From Dyella halodurans (lineage in GTDB: Bacteria; Pseudomonadota; Gammaproteobacteria; Xanthomonadales; Rhodanobacteraceae): DNA of 64,000 nt. Numbering within the stretch: position 1 is the first letter of the stretch; every line of letters starts with the position of its first letter. The position numbers and the translations under genes were made by a program. The stretch covers positions 1-64,000 of the forward strand of contig NZ_JAPDPF010000002.1 in the NCBI RefSeq assembly GCF_026283925.1, given 5' to 3'. Below the pieces are notes generated by a model, which was not told where the DNA came from, ran no database searches, and saw only the letters and a list, made by a program, of their open reading frames with translations. This document shows, piece by piece, positions 26,001 to 33,511 of this stretch.

Positions 26001-27372
26001 CATCGACGATGGCGTTGAACAAGGCCGCCGTGAGCCAGGCGATTTGCGCGTCATGCCGCTGGATGGTGCGATACAGGCCGCAGCCGGTGGGTATGCGCTC
26101 GGCATGCACGATGCAGGTGCCGCCGTTCAGCAGCGCGCCCCAGATTTCCAGGGTCGATGCATCGAAGCCGAGTGGCGCGGCATGCAGCATTCGCGGTGCG
26201 TCGCCGAAGTCGACATAGCTGACGTCACGCACCAGGCGGATGATTGAACGGTGCATGATCTGCGCACCCTTCGGCGTCCCGGTGGAGCCCGAGGTGTACA
26301 TCACATAGGCGAGCGACTCGCCATCGAGCGCTGGCAGGTCGTGTGCCGGGGCGCCTGCATCAAGCTGCGCAGCAGTCACCCGTGCCGCCTTGATGCCGGG
26401 CAGCGCCTGCGCATCGGCTGGCGCGATGACCAAGGCGGCCTGCGCGTCGTTGATGGTGAAGGCCAGGCGTTCCGCGGGATGATTGGCGTCCAGCGGAAGA
26501 TAGGCGGCGCCGGCTTTCAGGATGCCGAGGATCACGGCGATCGCCTCGGCCGAGCGATCCAGCAGCAGGGCGACCGTGGCCCCGGCAGTCACGCCCGCGG
26601 CGGCGAGCCCGGCGGCGATGCGATTCGCGCGTGCCTCCAGCTCTGCGTAGGAGACCGTGCCATCGGCGGCCTCGATGGCGACCCGGCTCGGGCATTGCTG
26701 CGCCACGTCGGCGAACAGGTCGTGCACGGTGTCTTCGGGGCGACGGGGTTTGGCCGTCGCGTTCCATTGCTGCAGCAGGCGTGCGTGCTCGGCAGGCTCG
26801 ATCACGTCGATCGATGCCAGCGTGGCATCGTCTACAGCCAGCAGCGCGGTCAAGGCACGCTTTACGCAGCCCGCGAACAGATCGATGGCGTTGGCGTCGA
26901 ATGGCGAACGGAACGTGGTCTCCAGGTGCGCCGACGGGGCACTGCGCAGGCGCCAGTGGCTGTAGGCATTCGCTAGCGACTTTTCATCGATGTCGTCATC
27001 GTGAACCACCTGCCAGGCGGCCGAGGCGGCTGGCATGGATGCGTTGGCCAACGCATCCGCGACGGTTTCCATCCACGCGTTGCGGCGCATATCGCGCGGA
27101 ACCGTGATGCTTACCTGGTAAGCGCCATGGGCGGTGAGCACGTTGCCGGTAATGACATCGGCACCGGTAAGACGCGACTCGGCCAAGGCAAGGGCCGCGC
27201 ACAAGGCGGCTACCGGACCGATGGGAGTCGGGTAATCGTCGCCCAGCTCATGACTGCAGCGCAGCCAGTTGCATGCTGTGCCGCCGTGCGCACAAGGCAG
27301 CACATCAAACAACCGCATCGCGGCAATTCCGTCTTCCCCAGTGGCGTCCCTGTTGATTTCCATGGCATTCAC
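20086..27372 (-). CDS. Hybrid NRPS-PKS with aminotransferase: (C remnant)-A-PCP-KS-AT-ACP-AMT
   Basis: The protein has 2428 residues. Residues 20-210 look like the tail of a condensation domain without HHxxxDG, suiting a loading module. A (215-710) has [11 protein letters not shown]695 and a code I read as D-A-L-W-L-G-G-T-F-K, close to valine-type codes. PCP S752. KS (811-1237) has C982, H1118, H1158. AT (1332-1620) has S1422 and an H-A-F-H motif typical of malonyl-CoA. ACP S1764. After an Ala/Gln-rich linker, a class III aminotransferase (about 1910-2370) carries FDEVVTGFR and the PLP lysine K2213. Expected chemistry: valyl plus malonyl, then transamination of the beta-keto group to a beta-amino group. 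The tail resembles the linker that normally joins AMT to a following C domain. The start is uncertain: GTG at 27370-27372, ATG at 27361-27363 or ATG at 27316-27318, none with a strong ribosome site. Confidence 0.93.
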
Positions 27373-27414
27373 TATGTTGAAGTCAGCGACGAGCGCTTAC
27401 GGCGACGGGGCCTC

Positions 27415-28332
27415 TCAATCGGCTACGGCATAGGCGGTCTTGCGCGCCAGGGACGGGCAGGCGGGTGGCCGGCTGCCGACGCCACGCATGGCGATCAAGG
27501 CGGATGCACTCATGTAGCTGAGATCATCCAGCAGTTTGTGTTTGCCTACGGGGGGCGGCGACATGCCGTGGCGGCGCATCAGATCGTGCAGCACATGCTC
27601 CATCGCGTTGTGGCGCGTGGCGCGCGTGCTGTAGGTGAGGCTGATGGTGATGGAAGGTTCGGTGCCGGTTTCCACCATGTGCGGGCTGGTGATGGGGATA
27701 TACGCACCCATGCCGGGGCCGACTTCGAACACATGGGCGCGTTCGCGAAATTCTTCCTGCCACTTGACCAGGTCGAGGTTGTGGCTCGAGTGGAAGCTGT
27801 CGCGGGCACGCTCGCTGCATACCGCGGTATCGTCCTGGTCCCACACGTACACCTTCTTGGTGCCGCGGATCTGCAGCAGGATGCCGTGGTTGCGGTCGAT
27901 GTGGAAAGGCGTCGTCGTGTGTGGCGAAGCGACGAAGATCCAGCCTGCCCGGTAATACATGCCCGGGTCGTGGCGTTCGATGGTGGGCTGGATGGGATCG
28001 AGCGCGGTGTTGATCAGTTCGCGATAGGCCGGGTCGGCCTGCACGTGGCGCAGCAGCATCCACGCCTTGGCCGAATTGATCTGCTGCAGCGTTTCGGTGA
28101 CCGAGCGGCGGTTGGGATACATGCGCGCGACTTCGTCGAAGTTCGCGTCCGCGCCAGCATGGTTGTTGAAGGTGAACAAATGCGTGGTGCCCTGGAAACG
28201 CTTGCCCAAGGCCACCAGCTGATCGGGCTGCAGCAACGGATGCTCAGTGAGCCGATGGCGGACCGCCTGCGGTCGCCATGGATCGAATGACTCCCAATCC
28301 ATATCGATTAACGCGGAAGCGTTGGCGTACAT
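27415..28332 (-). CDS. Cupin/JmjC-type Fe(II)- and 2-oxoglutarate-dependent oxygenase-like protein, copy 1
   Basis: The protein has 305 residues. A double-stranded beta-helix core shows TPFHIDRNHG (H144, D146) and a distal H218 in SPHMVETG, the facial triad of Fe(II) oxygenases, plus VYVWDQDD. Such proteins hydroxylate amino acids, peptides or carrier-bound intermediates. The ATG at 28330-28332 has GGGGAGG eight bases upstream; a longer frame exists but lacks such a site. The gene ends 42 bases before the hybrid NRPS-PKS start, so it is probably a tailoring enzyme of that pathway, for example beta-hydroxylation of a carrier-bound residue. The substrate is unknown. Confidence 0.72.
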   Translation of the reverse strand: MYANASALIDMDWESFDPWRPQAVRHRLTEHPLLQPDQLVALGKRFQGTTHLFTFNNHAGADANFDEVARMYPNRRSVTETLQQINSAKAWMLLRHVQADPAYRELINTALDPIQPTIERHDPGMYYRAGWIFVASPHTTTPFHIDRNHGILLQIRGTKKVYVWDQDDTAVCSERARDSFHSSHNLDLVKWQEEFRERAHVFEVGPGMGAYIPITSPHMVETGTEPSITISLTYSTRATRHNAMEHVLHDLMRRHGMSPPPVGKHKLLDDLSYMSASALIAMRGVGSRPPACPSLARKTAYAVAD

Positions 28333-28404
28333 GGATGACACCTCCCCAGCGCGGTGTAGTCGTGACCGACGTCGGAACGCGAGCCCCCTTGGCTTGGACA
28401 TGTC

Positions 28405-28431
28405 GTGCCTGTGGCCCTGTGGCGCAGGCAC
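28405..28431 (-). promoter_or_regulatory. Leader hairpin upstream of cupin copy 1
   Basis: The 27-base segment GTGCCTG...CAGGCAC can fold into a stem of seven perfect pairs that extends inward with one G-U pair. It sits about 75-100 bases upstream of the cupin start within a 221-base spacer. It could be a partial terminator or processing site separating the two cupin genes. I see no clear sigma-70 promoter in this spacer. Confidence 0.3.
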
Positions 28432-28553
28432 GAAACGCGTCCGACCTCGTGGATTTCCTGTGATTGTCGGCCGAACGCCGGCGCATTTCCCTAGTCCATC
28501 CCGGCTATTCCTGCTCCTATTCCCTACTGCCTATGCCCCAGGCGTACAGGTCT

Positions 28554-29492
28554 TCAGGCCGCATCGTGCTGGGTGGCTCCCAACATGCGATGCAGGCGTT
28601 GCCCGGCGCGGGCCACGCTGCATTTGGCCCGATCCAGCCAGGCATGGCGTCCTACCGGTGCAGGGCGCAGCCCCAGCCCCCGCATGCGCGCGTTGAAGCG
28701 GTGCGCGTCGGTCCACATGTCCGATTGCCGTGTGCGGAAGGTCAGGGCCAGTGACACGGAGAGAGCGGTGCCGGTATGCACGCGATGCGGTGCGATAAAC
28801 GGATGGTGCACGCCGGTGCCTGGGCGAAGGTCGAAGGCCAGGGCCTTTGCTTCGAACGACGGCTGGTAAGCGGGTCTTCCCCCGATGCGTGAGAGGAGGC
28901 GATCCTTCTGCTCGGAATTCATGATGTCGTCGTCGTCCTGGTCCCACAGATACACCGTTTTCTGGCCGCGAATCTGCAGCAGGAAGTTCATCTCGCGGTC
29001 CATGTGATACGGAGTCACCGAATCGCGCGCGGAAATGAAGATGTAGGAGGAATACCAGCTCATGATCGGGTCGAGCGGGTCGGTCTGCGCCGCGATTTCG
29101 CCGAGCAGACCATCGATCAGGGGCTGGTAGGTGGCGTCGCGCTCGGGATTGTTGATGCAGATATAGGCCTGCCTTTCCTCGAAATGCTGAAGCACGTCCT
29201 CCAGCGTCAGGCCTTGCTTGTAATCGTCATACGATGAGTCGAGCGGCGTGTCCCCCGGGATCTTGCCGACGCGGTAGAGGATCTGCTCCGGCGGCAGCCG
29301 GCGGCATAGCGCAAACAGTGGGTCGAGCTGGAATAGCGGGTGTTCGCCCAGGGCATGCCCGACCAGGAACGGCTTGCGGTTGTAATCGGTTCGCAGTGTT
29401 TCGGGCGCCAGTGCGAGCAGCGGCATGGCTTGGGCGCGACCACGACTGAGCATGTCGGCGTAGCCGGCTGGCGAGATGAATTGACCCACCAT
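28554..29492 (-). CDS. Cupin/JmjC-type oxygenase-like protein, copy 2
   Basis: The protein has 312 residues and is a diverged paralogue of copy 1 with the same architecture: TPYHMDREMNF (H163, D165), LLQIRGQKTVYLWDQDDDD and distal H236 in APHRVHTG. Both have a similar helical N-terminal region of about 130 residues ending in an aromatic segment before the barrel. The chosen start (ATG 29490-29492) has GGGGG six bases upstream; an ATG seven codons earlier is possible. The pair suggests two related oxidations, or a heteromeric enzyme, on the NRPS-PKS product. Confidence 0.7.
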   Translation of the reverse strand: MVGQFISPAGYADMLSRGRAQAMPLLALAPETLRTDYNRKPFLVGHALGEHPLFQLDPLFALCRRLPPEQILYRVGKIPGDTPLDSSYDDYKQGLTLEDVLQHFEERQAYICINNPERDATYQPLIDGLLGEIAAQTDPLDPIMSWYSSYIFISARDSVTPYHMDREMNFLLQIRGQKTVYLWDQDDDDIMNSEQKDRLLSRIGGRPAYQPSFEAKALAFDLRPGTGVHHPFIAPHRVHTGTALSVSLALTFRTRQSDMWTDAHRFNARMRGLGLRPAPVGRHAWLDRAKCSVARAGQRLHRMLGATQHDAA

Positions 29493-29572
29493 GGTCGTCC
29501 CCCATGAAAGCAACCAGCGTGTCGCTTAGTCGTGTTTCCAGAGTCGAGGTCGCGCGCGTCAGCGCCGCCGGC

Positions 29573-30340
29573 CTATTTGGACTGGAAGGCGAATAGCCAA
29601 AGTATGGCGCCTTGAATCGGCGAGCCAATCCAACTGACGTTATAGGTGCCTGCCGCTGCGACCTGACGATAGGCGACGGCGACTTGCACGCCGCTGTTGT
29701 CCGGCAGGGTCAGATAGCTATCGACCAGGGTGAATTCATGGTCCGGGCGCGTCGTCATGCGTTTGACGCCGGCATCTCCCCACCACACCGCAACCAGGGT
29801 GGCCGGTCCCGTCGTGGTGACGTTGCCGCTGGTCAGCACGAGCCCCGGTGCAGGGTAGTTCTGTGCCATGTCCTGCAATACGCCGGCGTGCATGACTTCG
29901 ATGAACGGCACCGAGATCTCGCCGGCGGGATTGGCGCGCTTGGCAATGCTGACCGTGTGCCCGGCTCCTCCCTTGGCGGCGAGCACGACATAGGCAGACA
30001 CGGTGAAAGCGCCGCCGTAACCGTTGTAGACCACGGTGTCGCCAACGCGCTTCCAGCGATTGTCATAGCTGTCGACAGGCTTGTCGGCGTTTCCTGCATA
30101 GCCGCCATTGAGCACGATCAGCGAGCTGCCGGTGGTTTGCGTATCGATCGGTGCGGTGACGGCGGGCGCCTTGCCCATACCCTCGGAATGGGTCAGCAAG
30201 GTGTGTGCGCCCAGTGCGGGTGTGGCCTGCGCGGTGGGAGGGGCGTCGGCTGCCTGGGATGCGGAGGCTCCGGCCATCAACAGGGCCGCCATGGTGGCGC
30301 GGCGGCATGAGTTTGCAACCCGGTTTCGACGGCCGTGCAT
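29573..30340 (-). CDS. Secreted protein of unknown function
   Basis: The protein has 255 residues. An Arg-rich N-terminus and a hydrophobic core (LLMAGASASQA) make a convincing Sec signal peptide with cleavage near residue 31. The mature part is rich in Gly, Val, Thr and aromatic residues with alternating beta-strand character (SAYVVLAAKGG, AVWWGDAG) and no cysteine pairs; I recognise no family. GGAGGGG precedes the ATG by eight bases, and a good promoter lies 32-60 bases further upstream. It is the first gene of the unit leading into the cupins and the synthetases, so it may bind or export the product; this is context only. Confidence 0.65.
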   Translation of the reverse strand: MHGRRNRVANSCRRATMAALLMAGASASQAADAPPTAQATPALGAHTLLTHSEGMGKAPAVTAPIDTQTTGSSLIVLNGGYAGNADKPVDSYDNRWKRVGDTVVYNGYGGAFTVSAYVVLAAKGGAGHTVSIAKRANPAGEISVPFIEVMHAGVLQDMAQNYPAPGLVLTSGNVTTTGPATLVAVWWGDAGVKRMTTRPDHEFTLVDSYLTLPDNSGVQVAVAYRQVAAAGTYNVSWIGSPIQGAILWLFAFQSK

Positions 30341-30371
30341 CACGCGGTCCCCTCCGTCTATTGGGAAAGAG

Positions 30372-30400
30372 ATATTGCGAACCACATCACACTATGTCAA
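30372..30400 (-). promoter_or_regulatory. Strong sigma-70-type promoter for the cupin/NRPS unit
   Basis: On the minus strand TTGACA (30395-30400) is separated by exactly 17 bases from CAATAT (30372-30377). Transcription would start near 30365 and first reach the secreted-protein gene, then the two cupins and the assembly-line genes. It also separates this unit from the divergent J-domain gene. Confidence 0.65.
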
Positions 30401-30496
30401 GAATGATTTCTGCCGCAGGGTCACTCTGGCGTGGCTGGTTCCGCGCGATGAAGCAGACTCCTATAGGCATCGTGGAAACGCCGACAGGGGACCGGC

Positions 30497-31171
30497 TTGG
30501 CCAACGAGACCGACTTTCTCGATCTGTATCGGACGCTCGGGCTGCGCCCGGGTTGTAGCCTGCTTGACCTCAAGCAAGCCTACCGCCGTCATGTTGGACG
30601 CCTGCATCCCGATCGCATGGTGGGCGCGCCAAACGACCCTGCGGTGGCAGACCGGCTGCAACGCATCACCGCGCTTTATGGCGCCGCGATGGAATTCCAG
30701 CGTCAGCACGGGCGTCTGCCCGGGGCGACCTTGCGGGTGCGCTTTTCCGTGCCGGAGGCGAGCGCGCCGCCTGCACGCGTGCCCATGCCATCCAGGCGCC
30801 GCACGTCGCGGCGCTCGGGCATCATCGCCTTGGCGGTGGCGCTGGTGGCTGCGGTGCTGATCTGGAATGGCGTCGGCTGGTCACCCGCGCCGCCGGACGC
30901 CGCCGTACATGTCAGGGACACGCCCGCGCTGCCGCTAGGCAGCGAGGCGAATACGCCGGCGCTGGAAATCGGCATGTCGTCCGACCAGGTGCGTTCGATC
31001 GAGGGCGAGCCCACCAGCATTCATGACGATCGCTGGGAATACGGCCCTTCGTGGATTCGCTTCGAGCACGACGAAGTCGTGGATTGGTACAGCTCGCCGT
31101 TACGCTCATTGGCCACGGCCAAGCGTACGCCAGATGCCGCGCCGGTCGTGCCGACGGCAACCGACAACTAG
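30497..31171 (+). CDS. J-domain protein with membrane segment and BamE/SmpA-like C-terminus
   Basis: The protein has 224 residues on the strand opposite to its neighbours. A J-domain (about 5-70) contains HPD at 37-39, the motif that stimulates Hsp70 ATPase. An Arg-rich stretch and one hydrophobic helix (about 108-122) follow. The C-terminal domain reads LEIGMSSDQVRSIEGEPT, the G-M-x-x-x-Q-V-x-x-x-x-G-x-P pattern of BamE/SmpA-like lipoprotein folds. The best start is TTG at 30497 after AGGGG. The stop overlaps the end of the priming glycosyltransferase gene by four bases, tail to tail. It may recruit DnaK at the membrane; the combination is uncommon. Confidence 0.72.
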   Translation: MANETDFLDLYRTLGLRPGCSLLDLKQAYRRHVGRLHPDRMVGAPNDPAVADRLQRITALYGAAMEFQRQHGRLPGATLRVRFSVPEASAPPARVPMPSRRRTSRRSGIIALAVALVAAVLIWNGVGWSPAPPDAAVHVRDTPALPLGSEANTPALEIGMSSDQVRSIEGEPTSIHDDRWEYGPSWIRFEHDEVVDWYSSPLRSLATAKRTPDAAPVVPTATDN

Positions 31172-32568
31172 CGCGCCCCGCGGCCGAACAACACCACCTC
31201 GACGGTCTGGATAAGAATCAGCAGGTCGAGCAGCAGGTTGTGGTTCTTCACATAGAACAGGTCGTACTTGAGCTTCTCGGCCGCCTCTTCGACGGTCGCT
31301 CCATAGGGATAGCTCAGCTGCGCCCAGCCGGCGAGGCCGGGTTTCAGGCAGTGGCGCAGACTGTAGTAGCGAATCTGCAAGGCCAGGTCAGCGACGAACT
31401 GGGGACGCTCGGGCCTTGGCCCCACGATGCTCATATCGCCCTTGAGTACATTCCACAGCTGCGGCAGTTCGTCGACGCGCAGCTTGCGGCTGATGCGGCC
31501 GACCCGCGTCACGCGGTCGTCGTTCTTGCTGGCCCAGCGGGCGATGCCGTCGCGTTCGGCGTCCGTGCGCATGCTACGGAACTTGAGCAACAGGAAGGTC
31601 CGGCCGTGTTCGCCGACGCGCTCCTGGCGATAGAGGATAGGCTGGCCCGGACCTGACTCCAGCCAGATCGCCAGCGCCTCGAGCAGCATCAAGGGCCAAA
31701 GCGTCAGCAGCAGCACGGTGGCGGCGCCCAGATCGAAGCAGCGCTTGCTGAGCAGGCGCAGCGGGGTGGCATTGAAGCCGCCTGAGAAAACCAGCCATGA
31801 CGGATCGAGAATGGTGAGCTGCACGCGCCCCGACTCACGTTCAAAGAACGTGGTCAGGTCGGTGATGGTCACGCCCATCTGGCGGCATTCGAGCAGGTCG
31901 TCCATCGGCAGGTGACCGCGACGATCGTCCACGCCAACCACCACTTCGTCGATCTGCTCCCGCTGCACGATGACTTGCAGGGGCGTGTTCAGCCTCACGA
32001 GCTGTTCGTTGGGCACCGCCACGGGTTCGTCCATGCGGGGCACGTAGCCGACGACGCAGAAGCCCCGTCGATCGGTGCGGCGGCGCATCTGGTTGTGAAT
32101 CTGCGCGGCCCTCATGCCCGCGCCAAGAATCAGTACCCGGCGCTTGAGTGCGTCCACGTCGACCAGGCGCAGGAAGGCCACGCGAAAACCGAGCACCAGG
32201 ACAAAGCCCAGCGACAGCGCGATGGCCAGCACGCCACGGCCAACATAGGCTTGTGGCACGACGTAATAGCCGATCACCAGCAGGGTGCCACCCAGGGCGA
32301 ACGCGACGGCCTGGCGCGCAAGCAGGCCAAAGCGGCTGGTGCGCATATGCGACTGGTACTGGCCCAGTGCGACCATGCCAATGACAATGACCGTGCCGAA
32401 CACGAACGCACGTTCCGGCAGGTGCACCGAAAACTCCGCCAGCTCATCCGGGCTGCGGAAATAACGAAGGTACGTGGCCATGCTCAAGGACAAGGCGAGC
32501 AACAACAGCTCGCACAAGCCGAGCAGCAAGAGCCAACGCACGGATTGCCGACGCAGGAAACGAAGCAT
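31168..32568 (-). CDS. Exopolysaccharide priming enzyme: polyprenyl glycosylphosphotransferase
   Basis: The protein has 466 residues. It transfers a hexose-1-phosphate from UDP-sugar to undecaprenyl phosphate, the first step of repeat-unit synthesis, at the inner membrane. Four N-terminal helices (to about residue 130) are followed by a CoA-binding-like domain (VLILGAGMRAAQI), a further helix near 275-295 and the catalytic bacterial sugar transferase domain with LLKFRSMRTDAE, RKLRVDELPQLWNVLKGDMS and VGPRPERP. The ending LLLDLLILIQTVEVVLFGRGAR resembles the sugar transferases of PEP-CTERM-type loci. It is preceded by a 182-base spacer, so it may have its own promoter. Confidence 0.9.
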   Translation of the reverse strand: MLRFLRRQSVRWLLLLGLCELLLLALSLSMATYLRYFRSPDELAEFSVHLPERAFVFGTVIVIGMVALGQYQSHMRTSRFGLLARQAVAFALGGTLLVIGYYVVPQAYVGRGVLAIALSLGFVLVLGFRVAFLRLVDVDALKRRVLILGAGMRAAQIHNQMRRRTDRRGFCVVGYVPRMDEPVAVPNEQLVRLNTPLQVIVQREQIDEVVVGVDDRRGHLPMDDLLECRQMGVTITDLTTFFERESGRVQLTILDPSWLVFSGGFNATPLRLLSKRCFDLGAATVLLLTLWPLMLLEALAIWLESGPGQPILYRQERVGEHGRTFLLLKFRSMRTDAERDGIARWASKNDDRVTRVGRISRKLRVDELPQLWNVLKGDMSIVGPRPERPQFVADLALQIRYYSLRHCLKPGLAGWAQLSYPYGATVEEAAEKLKYDLFYVKNHNLLLDLLILIQTVEVVLFGRGAR

Positions 32569-32750
32569 CCGACTTCCCCCTTTCCCCCAGATTTGCGCTG
32601 TTTTCCTTCAGCAGGCGGAAAGCGTAGAGCCGTGCAACGACCAGTGTCGATGTAACTTAGGTCAGAGTTTCGCCGGCAGTCATGCCTATGTTGCAGGCGT
32701 GAAACACCCATGTTGCCGAGGTACGTAGATGGCGAAGTGGCTAGTGATCG

Positions 32751-33506
32751 CTACGACTGCGGCAACCCAAGGACGTATGACGAACAGCGTGCTACGTTCA
32801 CCGGCGCCGCCCATGCACCGACCAGTCCGATCGGCAGCTGCAGCGGGTGAACCCGACAGGGGGGCATGTTGGCGGCGGAGGCGGGCGGAGCAACCACACT
32901 CGTGGCGCTGACTGACATGTTCGATGGTGCTTCCTTGAGGCCTACGCCGAATGCCTTGAGCAAGGCCTCCTTGCGCGTCCATAGCTGCAGCAGCCAGGTT
33001 TCGTGTTGCGCCGGCGGAAGCAAGGCCAGGGTGGCGGCTTCGTCGCTTGAGCAGAGCATGGCGGCAAGATCGCGCAAGGCGGTGCGTGGCGGTGAGCGTT
33101 CAAGATCGACACCGATCGTTACCGCATCCGTAATCGCGATGGCGACCTGCGTGCCGCTATGGCTCAGGCTGGTCGCGTAGCTCGTGTCGGTGAGTATCGG
33201 TTGGCCTGACGGGCTGGTGGATAGCGGAACCCGCGCGGCTTCCAGTCGCAGTGTCAGGCCAAGCACGTGGCGCCACATCGCATGGGCCAGCACATAGGTA
33301 TCGCGGTCGCGTGCATGCCGGAAGCGGGCAGCCCGTTCGCGCTCGCGTTGATCCAGCAGTGCATGGGCCTGTTCGCCGAAGTGCTTCCATGGCGCGCTAT
33401 CGAACAGCGCGACACAGGCCTCGCCGGTGGCGGGTGGCTGGAAGCCGCAAGCAGCCAGTGCATGCGTGGCGCAGTAGGTGAAGGCCTGGCCCAGGGTGGC
33501 CGACAT
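32751..33506 (-). CDS. 4'-phosphopantetheinyl transferase, Sfp type
   Basis: The protein has 251 residues. It converts apo- to holo-carrier proteins by attaching the phosphopantetheine arm of CoA to the conserved serine. The signature motifs IGVDLERS (132-136 core, Mg ligands D134 and E136) and WTRKEALLKAFG (176-184 core) are present. The length fits Sfp-type enzymes that serve secondary-metabolite synthetases. The start at 33504-33506 is five bases beyond the oxidoreductase stop, so the two are co-transcribed. It should activate the two PCPs of the NRPS and the PCP and ACP of the hybrid protein encoded downstream. Confidence 0.9.
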   Translation of the reverse strand: MSATLGQAFTYCATHALAACGFQPPATGEACVALFDSAPWKHFGEQAHALLDQRERERAARFRHARDRDTYVLAHAMWRHVLGLTLRLEAARVPLSTSPSGQPILTDTSYATSLSHSGTQVAIAITDAVTIGVDLERSPPRTALRDLAAMLCSSDEAATLALLPPAQHETWLLQLWTRKEALLKAFGVGLKEAPSNMSVSATSVVAPPASAANMPPCRVHPLQLPIGLVGAWAAPVNVARCSSYVLGLPQS

Positions 33507-33511
33507 GGCCG

